Source: Dipetalonema caudispina (lineage: Eukaryota > Nematoda > Chromadorea > Rhabditida > Onchocercidae). From it: a stretch of 64,000 nt of DNA. Positions 37,981 to 52,073 of this stretch are shown piece after piece. Made by a program: the position numbers and the translations under genes. The stretch spans positions 310,001 through 374,000 of the forward strand of contig JABVXV010000034.1 of assembly GCA_013365325.1 (NCBI GenBank). Direction: 5' to 3'. The notes beneath the pieces are model-generated. The model had not been told where the DNA came from and did not search any database. It saw only the letters and a program-made list of their open reading frames with translations. The stretch's first letter is position 1. Every line of letters starts with the position of its first letter.

Positions 37981-38644
37981 CTTTATTAGAAAACAAATTA
38001 GAGGACAGGATCAATGTTATCATTACAAGAATAGAAGTGGAAAGAGTTAAAATTATTTTAATTTGGTGTACATTTTTGAAATTGCTTCTTGCTGCTATAG
38101 CTATTTTTTGGTTATTAGTTTTAAAACTACAACAATATAATCTGTATATTATTAATACATTTATCAGCATTATCATTATTATCATTACATTCCATTTAGT
38201 CACCATTATTATCTCTATTATGCTCCATTTTATCACTGTTATTGGCTTTATCAATTCTTCTACCATCCTTAGATATGATCTTATCATCTCTATCACTACC
38301 GTTATCAGTTTCTCTTCATCATCTTGATTTTCCATGAACTGACCATTCTTAAAATGACTTTTTTCAATGCTTGTTCCCTTTTGATATCATTCTGCCGTAG
38401 AAAAGTATTGAAATGTTAATGATGCTTAATAATTTTTGATCGATCAATAATAATTAACATTAATGATTCCAAGTATTGTAAATTCATCGATATAAAGAAC
38501 ACTGAAATTTTTGGAAAAATATTGTTATCATAATTCTATTTCAATTTTCATTTTAAATTAACAAATTCGTCACTATATATCATTAATTATTTTAATGCTG
38601 TCTAATATTTTGAAAATACTGTTTTTTTTCTTTTTTTTTTTCAG

Positions 38645-41600
38645 ATTTTGGATAAATGGTTGGTTGGCAAGAAGTCATCCGATTCAGCATTATATTCAGA
38701 AAAATGGCAACAAGAATTTACATCACGACCAACATGGTGTGATGCTGATATGGCATTACAACAGATGAATAAGGTTCATTTTATGACAATAAAAATATTA
38801 GAAATAATAATGAACTTAAATTTATATTGAATATGAATTGAAGAAGTTAATAGAATTGATGATTGGTAGTAATTTAATTTAGTGATAAATTAGAGGTAAA
38901 TTTAATTTGTTGATTTCAAAAAGATGAAGAGAATATCAAAAGATATGATGTAATTGCATTTCAAGCATCGATAATTTTAATTCATTTATTAATTTTGATT
39001 TGAAATATTGAATATTGTAGACGTTCATTTTTCCATCTTCATTGGTAATGATCCATATCTTGTGAAATTATGATACGATTGCATGTTTTGAATGTGAATT
39101 ATTAGACATTCTAAATTGAAAGATACAAAAATTTTGAGGATTTTTGGTAAGAAACAGATACAAAATTTGAAATTATCAAAAGAACCAAAGGTTAATCTTG
39201 GCTAAATTAAATGTTAAAACTTAGTAAAGTAGTCAATTTGAATTCAAAACAGCTATATTGAAATGAAATATTAAATTGTATAAAATTAAAACTAACTTTT
39301 TTTTTTCTTGCAGGGTATAGCAACGGGTAATCGTTTAGCACTCTATGTACGTTCTTTTTTCCAATCATTACTTTTCACATTGGGTTCATTTGTACAGAAT
39401 TGGGCTTGGACCGTTGTCATTGCTGGTTTAAGTATTTATTTGATCTGTGCCTTAGGACTTCAATATGTGCACATCGAAACTGATTTGATCAAATTATGGG
39501 TGTCAGGTAATTTACAGCAAATATTTTTAATTTTTATTTTCTTTCTCGGAAAATTTTTCAATCTAAGCACTTTAAAATCTCTTATTTGTTATTGAAATAG
39601 TCTGTTTCATTATAATTTAGAACTTTTCAAACTAAGTGATAGATTGTTGAATTAGTTATTTTATATTTAATTGATAGAAAATGAAGTAAAATTTTAGAGG
39701 GCGGACGCTTAGACGAAGAATTGCATTTTCTTCAACGCCTGCAGCAAAATAATCGGTATGGTGTAGTTCGTGAGAAACGTTCAGCCGAGTTTGAAAATTC
39801 AAGTTTGTATTATATCCTTTAATTTTAGGCATTCTTCAATGAAATCCTATTTAAAATCATCCTTTATAATCATTTTCTTTGTTTCTTTCATCATTGGAAA
39901 TAGCAATAGTCTATAAGTGTGTTATTTTTATTCAGCTCATCTTTCAACCATTCAAAATCATCAAATGAAATTTTTAATTCTTTCTATTAATAGACTTGTA
40001 CAATTCCATTCGACTCGACAATGATAATTATAGATATTCATGAACCAATTGTTTCCATAAAATCGGCGAATGATAGAGAAGATGAAGGAAACGTAGATAC
40101 AAGTCTGGAAAATGCATTTGATAGTCGCTTTCAGGTATTATCATCTTAACATTTAAAATAAACAATAACTGAGTTTAATTTTGGTTATAAAAGTCTTTAT
40201 TCCAAGTGAAAAATTATCATTCGGACTTAAAAAATCTTTTACCTGTAATTTCGTTGCTTGCTATTTGAAACTAGCTTTTTTAGGTGGTAATACAAACACC
40301 AGCAGCGAAAGGATCTAATGCTTTAACCAAAGAATCGTTACTTAAACATGTCCAAATTATGGAAGAAATTGCCGATTTTCGGGTGGAAATGTTTGGCGAG
40401 TATGTCATTTTATACATTATATAATTAATTTAAAGAACTAAATTTAATTTTCAACTTTATCATGCTGCTCTGTCAAATTTTCCTTCAAATTTTCCAAATT
40501 TTTTTGTTTTTTCTTGTTATACAAGACGATAGGTAAAATATTGAGTAGAGAGACGTATAACAGTTAAAGTTTCACGAAGAATTTTTTTTTTTTTGAGTGA
40601 GTTTACTACATTTCTTGTTATCAAAGTTTGTGATTATTTTAGAAATTGGACACTAGCCGACATATGCTTCAAACCACCCTCACCGAAGTTATCTCATGGA
40701 CCATTTGCAGGTGTAATGTCCAAATTGCTTGATCGTTTGATCCCATGCATTTGGATTACACCTATTGATTGTTTCTGGGAAGGATCGAAACCACTGGGAC
40801 CATCACCACCGCTCACTTTAGGGTTTGTTTATTTCCCGGAAAGAAAAAAGGAAATGTAACGTCTGAATTTTCGAATTTATTTTTGAAAATTTTCCGCTAT
40901 TCAAAATTTGAACCATCCAAAATCTCAGTGTTGCTATCGGAGTAAGCAAATGATCTGCTTTGTTCTGCTATCCAACTAATTTATTTAATTCCATGTTGTG
41001 TAGGCTATGTTACGATGCTAACCACAATGTTTTAATCTCTAAATGGCCATGGAAATGTTTTAAATTTCCCTTTTAAGGTCTAGTTACTCTCCTAACTTCT
41101 TCCAGCAAGTTAATTCTAATTGCTAAAGTATAAATATTAAATTTGGAACATTTATAGGCCTGATATACACGCTTTCGTCACTTCCTTACCAAAAGGTAAT
41201 ATAACGTGGAAAAATTTGGATCCGTCAGCAGTGCTGAAAGAAGTATCAACACTTTTCGATCTTGGAACAATCTTCAATTTCTTTGAAAGAGTAAAATATT
41301 TGCGATAATATTGATGAATTTAGCAGTTGAGGAAACGTTTGGGGTGATCAATTTTATAGAATTTACAAATAGCTCTTTAGTATAATCTAACTATCTTAAT
41401 TAAACGATGCATGTTTCATTAATCATAAATAAGAGTCACAAATAACACTATTATTTACAGGCTGGAATAGGAGCTGCTTACCTGGACCGTTGGTGCATTG
41501 ATCCATTAGATCCTGAATGTCCATCTTCAGCACCAAACGCTTTCGATCATTGTCTAGCTTTAAAAAAATTCCAAGCTTGGAATATGGCAATGCCGAAAAG

Positions 41601-41890
41601 TAAACAGATAGAACTGGAAGCGGAAACGATATCGATATATCAGCCAGGATCGCAAGATGCTACATTACAAATTCTTGAAGATATTTTTGGTTAGATTTTC
41701 ATGAAAATTTATTTATTATATTAAAGATGCATTTTTTGATTTGTTTTCTTGACGGGGAAATTTTTAGTTAGCAATATATGCACAAAGGATAAAGCATAAA
41801 GGAACTAAAAGGAGTGAAATGAACAGTTCATTACGTGAATTTTTTTTTTTTTCCTCGCTTTATCGATTATTTATAACCTCCAGTCATTAT

Positions 41891-41921
<31 letters not shown>

Positions 41922-44900
41922 GATTACTAATCCGTAGAATTTTTCTATTTATTAATAGGTTAAATATAAAATTGATGGCTTTTCTTTAATATATAATGTC
42001 AACTGTTTTTATCAAACTCATTAGTTTCCTTGGCTTTTTTTAACTTCAGGTAAAAAAAAGCGTAAACGAGAGGTGATATCCTCAACAATAAAACCAAATG
42101 CAAAAAATCATACAGAAGATGAAAGCTCAGATTATTATGCATACGAAGATGATGATGATTATAGTACCACTGATAATGCTACAAAAAGTACAGTTATTTC
42201 AGTTTGTCAGGTTCATTATATCAAGAGAAACACTCAAGTGAAGCAAGCATAAGAATTCAAGTAGTTGATATATTCTCCAGTAGATTCTTTACTGAGTTTC
42301 TCAGCCATTTGCTAAAAGTATGAAATCCCTCATTTTCAAAATTTTCCATGTAGTATATACTACAAGTTAGTGAAATATAATATGAGATTTGCACTACCAA
42401 AACGATCTTATTTATTATCAAATGACAGTAAATGTTGGTTAGGAATGAAATAGTTGAAATTTTTGAAAATGCTATAGAAAGGTGTCATTAGATGTTTAAA
42501 TAGATAGTAGATGAATATTGGACATCGTGTTTTAAAAACTGAGGAAGAAGATCTTTCATGATAAGTCAGCACAGTTTCATTGTGTTAGATGATTTAATAT
42601 TTTATAGGTAAAGAGGAACTTGCTGAAGAGGAACAATGTTTGCGCTATCGTAAAAGTTTCTTGAAATGGTTGAATAAGAATGAACACCTATGGAACGAAT
42701 TTCTGACACTGGTTGGTAACTTTATCTGCTGTTTTCTCCCTGATAACCTTTCAATTCGGATGTTGCATTTCATTACTCTGTTTTTTTGCTACGTCATTAT
42801 TTCAATACTACTTAGTCTAAATGTCGACGTCTACTTCCAAGGCTTAATTGCTAATTTGTCACTTTAATATGTGAGAAATGTGATAAAATGTAAGAATGTG
42901 ATAAAAGATATGATAAAAGGATGTGATGAAATATTTGGTCGCATTGATTTTGATCAAATAGAAACACTTATGCACTCTATTTTCATGCCTATTTTTGTTT
43001 TATCTACAATTGGTGCATTGCTTTTCATTGGTTTCTTTTCTGCTATTTTAAAGTCGTTTCAGGAAGAGATGCCGGAATATCCAGATTACGGGGAAATAAT
43101 GACAGGTGGATGTCGAGGATTTGCTCGAAATACAATGGTATGGCCGGAGGATCTAATAATTGGTGGTGTCAAGCGACAAAATCATAAGTTGATAAGTGCT
43201 GAAGCTTTTCAAAGTATCTTTCTGGTTGCATCTGGCAGTGATGTCTTTTCACGTTATAAGGTTTGATTCAATTTCCTTCAGGACATTATTTCACTTTAGA
43301 TAATGAAATGTTTGTGTAGATAAGTTGACAACACTATATATAGAATATGGATTGATTATTTCATGCTTTCATCGTATTTACAGATAAATTTATTCATTAA
43401 TTACACTATATGGTCAAATGAAATAATTGAACAGAGAGAATCAAGCTTGTTAAAGTAATATTTTGTGATTAAATTCGGAAATACGATGAAGACGATGCAT
43501 TCGTGAAAGTGCTAACTAAATGAATTTTGTTGTGATTTATGCTGTATATGTTTCAAACGGATTTGTTTACTTGTGCTCATCGCATTATTAGATTCTACTT
43601 TAGGTGCGAAAACCGGATTTGAAGCCAAATCTGAATATCGATGCTTGGAATCCATACTATGCATCTCAGGTTGTTTCCGCTTGGCAACGAAATTTCACGC
43701 AACACATCTATGAACATCGCTGGAATACAGAGGTTGACATTCATCTTATAGCGATAATGATATGACATTGTACTGAAAGTTTCTCCTACGTATACATAAT
43801 GGAATAAGCATGGTTTACGTGTTAGTGAATTTGATGAGTTACCCTAGATAGAAGATATGTATTATTCCATATTGCTATATATGAAATATAACCATCTATT
43901 TTCACGAAGTATATTCATTTTGTGCCGAAATAGCGTGGCGCAATACTTCAGAAATGATTGTAATTGACTTGCCGAAAATACAACACTCTGGAGGATTTTT
44001 TTATTTTGATAATACTATCTGTCTTTTTCGCAATATTTTTTGCATACTTATTATTCCTGAAATATCACATAACTTATCTAATCATTCTCATTGTTAGTTA
44101 CAAATCATATAATTGTTTACAAAAAAGGAAATTTTTAGATGAACCGTCAGATACACCCGCTTTCGTCAACATCTCTAGAGGATATGCTAAAGGAATTTAG
44201 TCAGTTCAAGTTTTTGATTATCTTCATGGGATATTTTTTAATGGTTTGCTTTTTTTGTTCCTACAAGTTTGGAAATTGTACTTCTTAAGAAACAGATTAA
44301 TAAAAAACTCTTCCTATTAAACTCTGACAGAGAAGATTGCACTGCAAATTTTAGATTCATGGTGAAAATTCTAGATGTCCGTCACATATTTTTCAGGCAT
44401 TAAAATGCAAATACTTTTGTCATAACTGGATCTTTTAAGATAGAAATCTCTTAAGAAAAAAAACTGAATCTTTTAACAACAAAATAAAATTAAGCAACCA
44501 CTCCTAGCGAGAGTTTTACGATAATACATTTTAGAAGTAGGAGAAGTATTCATTATAATATGCTGTTATACCACTTTCGAACCTTAATTTTCTAATGACA
44601 TACTATCATAAACGATGAGGAAATACATTACTTCACTTAGAATTTCCATTTACTAATCTTTGATAGGTTTGAAACAGTTTTATGTGCTAAACTCTTTTTG
44701 CATGCTATAATACTTGTTTCAAGAAACTGGGATCTTTTTGAAGACCCAAGCCAAAGATCTAGGTAGTTAACAAACCAGTCATCTTTGATGGGTCATATGA
44801 TACTTTAACTGCTCATGTTTCAGATCGAAATTTCTCTGTTCTTAACTAGTTCCAGATTTCTATATATTCTACCATAGCTGTTTTCTAGCCGCGCCACTGC

Positions 44901-47900
44901 ATTCGCTTAATTTAAATCTGAATTGCAGTTTGTTTATGCGGGATGGTCACAATTAAACTGGGATGGTTGGTGGTTTGCAGTAAATTCATCAGTTGGTCTC
45001 AGTATCCTTGGCGTTTTCCTGGTTACTTATGCGAGCATTTCCGGTCTTGGAATATCTTCATATATGGGTATTCATTTTAATGCAGCTACAACACAGGTAT
45101 TATTTTCATTTATAATTTTTTTCCCTTCTTTGCCTATTTACAAATTAAAGAACAATCCTGACAATAGTTGGTTGCTTGTTGTCTTTTGACCCGCTGTTCG
45201 GTAGTTTCGCCTTTCAAAGTGAATAATAGGTATTTGCAGAAGTACAAAATTTTAATTTCTGATTTTTCTATTTCTCCTCAAAACTTTTAGATCTTGTTGT
45301 GAAAGATAAGTTTTCGTGATAATGTTTCATATATAGCAGATTGCATGCCAGTTTCATTAATTTCCTGGTTTAATCTTTAAAGTATTTTTTCAACTGCAAC
45401 AGTAAATTAATTAAACTCTCTTCTTTTCAATTTGCGTTAATCTCGAGTAATTTCAAGTGAATTTAGATTGTACCTTTTTTGACGCTAGGATTGGGTGTTG
45501 ATGATATGTTTTTGTTGCTTCATAACTACAGGGACGTGCATCATACTGTTAAAAATAACGAAATTGGTACATCATTGAATACTTTGTATTGTGTTCATTT
45601 TGCAGAATAATTCCTTGAATTCATCTAATTTTTTTAAATTAAATCCAAAGAATCTTATTTTTAGCATGATTTGATTAATATTATTCCAGGTATATTAATG
45701 AAGGAAACCGGTATGAGTGTTGTTATTACGTCAATAAATAATATTATTGCATTTATGGCTGGCACACTTCTTCCTATTCCAGCCTTAAAGTCATTTTGTT
45801 CACAGGTAAGTCTTTTTTCTCCAGACCAACTATTTATTACTTTTAAGATCAGTTGTTTATTTTACTCAAATATTTCTTTTAAGATAAGTTTCTTTCCGTA
45901 ACTGGTTTTTTAATTTTGTATGATACATTTTAGATGATCCCTAGGCACTTTGATTTTCGGAATTTTACCAGCTTGATAACTTTGTCATGCAGACATCCTT
46001 CGATTTTGTCTCATGTCTAAGATTCTTCTGGAAACTTTCATGCAAACGAGGAGATGTTAATAATTAGCAAGGCTTTATTTGTATGACTTATGATAGCAAC
46101 TAACTGAGGAAGGCGGAGGAATTACAGCAAAATTTATTTGAAGAGACCAAGAACAAACTAGATTAGATATGACTGCCGTTCTAGATCTTTTTTTTTGACA
46201 TCAGTTCAGATTCTTTTTTAAAAGAATATAGTTTTGTCAATTTGAGCAGTATATTTCCATCATAAGCGGGAATTATACGAAGGAAACATTGATACAAGTA
46301 TATTCCAACGATTGATTAGTTATAAAACTAGGGCTGATTTCAAAATATTGTTAAAGCTTCAAAAAACAAGGAAAGAAGAAATAAAGTTTCTTTTTTTTCA
46401 ATTGCAGACAGCGATTTTATTGACATTCAATATGATCGCTATTATGATAATCTATCCGGCAATGATTGCACTTGATTTACGACGACGTCGTGCTAACAGA
46501 CGAGATTTGGGTTGTTGCCTGGGAAGTTCTGTGGATGCGAAAAAGGTTTCTGTATTATTTTTAAGAGAAAAGAATAAAGTTCAATTTAATGAAGGACTGC
46601 TTTAAGTAGTGATTTTTTTAACTTATATAATCGGACTTATATATTTGAACTAACGAATTTTTTGAATAAATATTGAGCAATTTCATTCTGATAGTAAAAA
46701 TATTGAAAAGGATTTTTGTTTTTCTAGCTTCGAGTGGAATCCTTAGAATTAAATATGGGAAAACGAGTCGTAGGAAGTTTACCGACAGCTGGTCACATCT
46801 ATCCTGGTCCACCACCTTCTTTGTTGCTAAAGAATGATGATGACAAGGAGAAGAAATGGTATACGTTAAGCGGATTTTTGCAGTATTATTACATCCCTTT
46901 CTTGACAATACCGCTCACAAAGGTTAGTATTGATCAGCATCATGAATGATTGAAGAACTTCGTCATTTAAGATTTAAGATTTGAATACCAGTAAGAATTT
47001 AAACAATGATAAATTAATTTAACTTTTAGATGATGGTAATCGTGACATGCACATCAATGTTATTAATTAGCTGTCTTGGTCTTTATCAATCAAGCCTTGG
47101 GTTGGAATTATCTGATGTTCTTCCGGAAGGAACAGCTCCAGCTGCATTTTTGAGAGCACGAGAAAAATATTTTAGTTTTTATCCTATGTTCGCTGTTTTG
47201 AAAGGCAATGGAATCAATTTTGCGGAACAGCAAGAACAAATCGAACAGTATCGCTTAGACATCGGTGAAACATAGTTGAGATTATTAGTTTTTGCGAATT
47301 CAAGAAAAAAGGTTAAGAACGATAGGTCTCATTCCTTTTTATTCCCAGTTTTCCATGAACTCTCTTATTTACATATTGTTTCTATGCAGTCAACTATATT
47401 TCGTATGCATTATCTGTGCTGTTGTTGTAGCAAAATCAAGTTATGTGATCAAAGTGAATGGTCGTCCGAGTGAAGAGTATTGGTTGTCACTGATGCGAAC
47501 TTGGTTGAGTTCAATTCAAAAGCACTTGGATGTTGCTATCAAAAAAGGTCAAATAAATCCAGTTACTGGTGAAATGAAGGCTGATATTAAGATCACTGAT
47601 GAAGCGAAGATTGCAAGACGCCTTGTTTGTTCATATGGAAATATTTATAATTGCACAGGAAGAGTAAGTATTTATGAAACGTTTACTGTTTTATTTTAAA
47701 TTTATATTGGCTCTGAGTGAATACATTTGTCATTTCTGTACCGAATCCTGGAATTTTGATTTAATAACCTTTACTGTTTTGAGAAGTGCTCAATCAATAT
47801 TGGTTATTTTTTGCCATAGAAAGAACTACTGTACTGCAGAAAGCTATTTATTAATATCGATTAAAGTGATTTATTTCTAGATTAGCAACATAAAATTAGT

Positions 47901-49567
47901 AAATGATGCTGGTGTGATCAATGCCGACGGTTTTTACAATTATTTGACTGCATGGTACAATGCTGATAACATGATGTATTACGTTTCACAAGCTTCATTT
48001 TATCCGGTGCCTCCTTCGTGGACATTCACCGCGGTTAATTTTACTAAATTTGATCCACTTATATAAAATCGGATTTTGGATCTAGCAGTTAATGATATGT
48101 GTGATGTTTCCAGCATGAAAAAGTTGTTCCTCCAGCATTACCACCAGCCTACAGTCAAATACCATTCTATCTTACCGATTTGATTGATACTCCTGTGATT
48201 GTGAAGATGATACGAGTAAGACTTTTTGGATTTTCCTTTTCACTTTGCATGAAGAATTTTGCAGAATAATGGAGGAATTTCTTAGGCTTATATGAACTGA
48301 TTAAATTTCAGAACCGATTAAATATTTCCTTAATTAGTTATCGACTTTGTTTATTTATGCAAACTTTCATGGTAGTTCGCGCCCTTTGTATTTGGAAAAT
48401 TTAATATAGATTGCGTTCCAAGATATTTTCATTCTAGTAATAACTGCAGTTAAAAACCGTAAACTATCAAATAAACTAATGCTTAACACTAAAGTCAGCA
48501 TTATTCAAAATCAGCAAAAGGCTTAAGACTAATCGATTGTTTTTGCAGGAAATTCGAAGCATTTGTGATCGATACACAGAACTAGGTTTGCCAAATTTTC
48601 CAAGCGGTATCGCATTCATATTCTGGGAACAATATCTCAGTTTGAGGTCGTTTTTTAAATACTAGTGAAAATCTAGTCAAAAATTACTGGTTACCAGCTT
48701 TATAAGTTTTTCAGGGGCAATAGAGATAAAAGTAAAAAAAAGAAGACAGTGATGATAGTTCCTTTGATTATTTTAATGATTTGTGGTGAAAAAAAGTACG
48801 GAATCCTTTTTCCAAGGGCTTTTATTTTCGGTGAAAAAGATGTGGAATGGGTGAAGAGTTTTAAGATTTAGTGAAGGTGACATGATTTCTTGATTTCTAG
48901 TTTCGGATTTGACATTTTTTCAGATGGAATCTGCTTGTTGCCATTTGTGTGATTACCAGTGCAGTATTTGTTGTCATATCAGTACTAATTTTTAATCCAT
49001 GGGCGGCTACGATGGTGACGATTGTGGTCATTTCGATGACTATCGAATTGGCAGGTTTCATGGGTGCCACTGGTGTTAAGCTTAATCCGGTTAGCGCGGT
49101 TACACTGGTTGCTGCAGTTGGAATCGGTGTGTTTCGTTTAGATCCTTTTTATTTGAAAAGAATGTAATAATTAAGAGAATAGTTCTGCTTTGAAATTTGG
49201 TCATGTCATTATAACATATTCGTGGCTGAATTCCAACTGATAAATGATTCATTGCGAGAATTTTTCAAGTTTTTGCTATAATAATAACATGGTCTTTTTT
49301 CGATGCCTCTTTGCTAACTAACCTTCTTTGGGTGTGAACTAAAAAGTTTTATGCTGATGATAGTTTTGATTCTTTTGATTATTTAAAATGTGTTTTTTTT
49401 CTTTTCATAACTTATTTGCAAACGTTTCTTTTAGGTGTGGAATTTACGGTACATGTTGTACTGGTGTACCTAACATCGCTAGGCAGCAAAGATGAACGAA
49501 TGGCAGCTTGTTTGAATCATATGTTTATTCCTGTGATACATGGCGGATTATCAACTCTTCTAGGCTT

Positions 49568-49602
<35 letters not shown>

Positions 49603-51869
49603 TTTTTTAAGTTATTTTAGGCATTTGTTTCGTTATTTTTAACTAATTTTGCAAGTTTTTTCTTGCAGTTTGCATGATATTTGTAAAGAAACTGCTGGTG
49701 ACATCCTATGATATAAATAATCCAAACATATGCGTTTATAGTCTGTTTGAAAAGATGGAAATGATTTTTGAGAATTTGGAGTGGAATTAAAACGCGAATT
49801 CATTTTCCAATTTCAGGTATAATAATGTTAGCGTTTTCGGAATTTGAATTTATTGTGAAATATTTCTTCATCGTGCTATCGGCACTCATTTTAATTGGTC
49901 TCATTAATGGACTTGTACTTCTTCCAGTACTCTTATCACTAATTGGACCACCTTGTGAAGTAAGCTTTTCGAAGAATTGTTGTAAGTTATCCATAGAAAT
50001 GAAATTGTGTATTAGTGTTGAGTTTTTCTTCTAGATGTTATAAAAAAGTTTCTTAAATTCAACTTATAAACGTTATGCTTTATTTTTATATTCTCCATCC
50101 GACGTTTAAGTCTTCACCAAAACCACTGCAAATTCTTCTATTCACTATTTTATTTTAACTGAAACTTGAACCTGAAACTTTCTTAGATTCATTTGTTCGA
50201 TGAAAAAACTTATTTACCAGTGCCAGCCTCACTCTGTAAACAGCAAAATCGTGGTTCAAGCGACAAACAAACTGATGATCTAGTGAAGAGACGGGTTGGT
50301 GGTGCATTTGTTGAGATGCAGGTATATGGATGAACTAAAATTTAAATAACATAAATACATGTCGATAAAAATTTATCCCTCAATTATCGATCGTTTAAAT
50401 AAGATTGAATATGTTTCACGAGTAGAACAATAAATGAGATGAAATCATTGCAATGATTCATAAAGTTTCAGAATTTCGGATCCAAAACATTTGGTGGATC
50501 ATGCAGAAATGGTAGTGATGCATTAATTTACCTTTCGCCACTTCTTATTGACAGAAAAATTTGAACAACAAATGACAATTTTTTTTAAAACTCGTTTGAC
50601 AGTGAGTTCTCAAATGAGGAATTTTGAGATGAAGAGTAGAACTTTGGATAGTTGAACTGTAATGGTTAGTTTTTCACAGGTAAACAGATGTGAGGAAACA
50701 GACGCCGAGAATAATTTCCATCACAATTCGCTATCATCGATTACGGAGGACATTTTACATGTTGGTTTTTTTCTCACTTTTCTATAATTTATAATTTTAG
50801 ATATGGTTATTCAGAAAGATTTTTTGTATTTTCTGAATTTTAATTTTGGAAAAAGTCAAATTTTCATAATTTACCATAAGTTTCTTGAAGCAAGAAGCTG
50901 AGAAAGTTAAATTGATTGCTCATAGACGTTTTAATATATTTTGGTTTATATTTAACATCTCATAAAGATAAAATTACTTCCTATCTTTTATATATATATA
51001 TATGACTTTGGTTCGTTAGCAAAACTAACATTTATATAAGTTAGACTCAGCTTTTTTCTGTTTCTTAGAAAAAATTGCTGCTCCTCTTGCCTTTTCTCAG
51101 GAAACAGAAGCAGCCGTGAAATTTAAAACTTCTCGATAAAAAACTGCCTTTGAGCCATTGCTTAAAAGTACAAAGCAAGGTAAACTATATTTTCAGAATA
51201 ATCGTTTCTACTGGAATTCTTCATCGTCAGCTAACAAAAACTCAGCAAGAGTAAATGTTCCCACTTCTACATTACCAATTAGTCAAGGTCATGAAGTTAA
51301 TGCTAAAAATGCTTCTGCTAAAATTCCGATTAGTATGCTTGGACCGCAACATTCAACTTCACCACTGCTTTCATCTGATGCTACCTCTGGCAGTAGTACT
51401 GTGAAGCGAAATAACGATGGCAACAGTAAGCTATTCAAATTCTCGTCAAATGCGCTTAGGTTTTAAAATTTTTGAAATTTGAAACTTTTCAAAGTTCGAA
51501 GTGGAAGATAATTTGAATTGCTTGATCAATATTGAAATTAGTTGTTATCTTTTGTGATATTAAAGATGAAGACAGAGAAAGACTTGTTAAAGGAAGCCTT
51601 TTTTCCTCTTGTACAGTACCTTTTTTACGAATTTTTTCTTTTTTTTTTTTTTTTTTTTTTTGTTGAATGTTTTAGTTTTCATCAATTACTGAAGTTTCTT
51701 CTTTTCTTCGCTGCTCAATTGGTTTTTCTGGTGTAAAGTATAAAATTAGGCATTCTTCTAACTTTTATTTTCTTAAATTTGATTTCTTGATTGATCTATC
51801 CTGACATGTCAAGTATCGTCTACAGGTTACTCAGATGTTGCTGAAAGTGCCATAACATTCTTGAGTTAA
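38645..51869 (+). CDS. ptc-1: Patched homologue (12-TM sterol-sensing/RND receptor), N-terminal exon missing
   Basis: Thirty exons join in phase, giving about 1,453 residues after the missing start: 38645-38773, 39314-39506, 39698-39802, 40034-40134, 40284-40399, 40643-40822, 41158-41290, 41461-41689, 42050-42187, 42608-42711, 43063-43260, 43604-43732, 44139-44243, 44929-45096, 45467-45566, 45690-45805, 46408-46545, 46728-46922, 47030-47264, 47431-47663, 47881-48033, 48114-48215, 48549-48646, 48924-49126, 49435-49563, 49817-49959, 50187-50321, 50680-50760, 51197-51425, 51826-51869. Patched hallmarks in order: [17 protein letters not shown] before TM1; loop 1 with [12 protein letters not shown] and [10 protein letters not shown]; a sterol-sensing domain (TM2-6, about residues 605-780) with [17 protein letters not shown] (the TM4 acidic pair) and [10 protein letters not shown]; then [20 protein letters not shown] and, in TM10, [10 protein letters not shown] with its Glu/His; and [15 protein letters not shown] in TM12. 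Patched proteins move or sense sterols and, in nematodes, act in cytokinesis and cuticle/moulting pathways. The assignment as ptc-1 rather than ptc-3 is tentative. Exons 29-30 rest on splice logic only. Confidence 0.9.
49564..49816 (+). other. Apparent GC-AG intron with 33-T run at its 5' end (Patched gene)
   Basis: The frame and family alignment (STLLG followed by IIMLAFSEF) require the exon to end at 49563 with one base carried over, but the next bases are GCTTGT rather than GT. The acceptor at 49811-49816 is TTTCAG. A run of 33 T follows from 49569 to 49601. GC-AG introns are a known minor class; an assembly slip beside the T run is the alternative. Confidence 0.6.
51101..51139 (+). other. 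Alternative terminal exon of the Patched gene
   Basis: A strong TTTTCTCAG acceptor at 51100 opens 12 in-phase codons ([12 protein letters not shown]) that end in TAA. Using it would replace the exon pair at 51197 and 51826 with a short tail. After that stop the same frame stays open through the downstream exon, so the two forms differ only by acceptor choice. Confidence 0.35.
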
Positions 51870-52067
51870 TTTGTTTTAATTTAAAATCGAGTTTATGATT
51901 AAGGTCTTTTTATTCAAAAAAAAAAGAAATATTTCAACAATATATATTAGCGCTACAAGACATTGATAAAATCTTATTGCCGTTGCTGACCTCAGTATGA
52001 CGCTAACAAAAACCTGAAAGAAGCTAACGTGGAATATCTTCGTTTATTATGTATGAAAAGAATACCA

Positions 52068-52073
52068 AATAAA
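52068..52073 (+). terminator. Candidate Patched polyadenylation signal
   Basis: AATAAA about 200 bases past the predicted stop codon at 51869. It suits a short nematode 3' UTR. Further AATAAA-like words lie near 52890. Confidence 0.4.

Noticed and set aside
38037..38327. 96-codon Ile-rich frame just upstream of the first mapped Patched exon, considered as the N-terminal exon
   Set aside because: Low-complexity ATT-derived hydrophobic sequence with no donor in the right phase. Patched N-termini before TM1 are cytoplasmic and polar.
42871..43062. Upstream in-frame extension of the Patched exon at 43063 with a hydrophobic stretch
   Set aside because: The family alignment and phase require splicing from 42711 to the TTTCAG acceptor at 43062. 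The extension would put a spurious membrane segment in extracellular loop 1.
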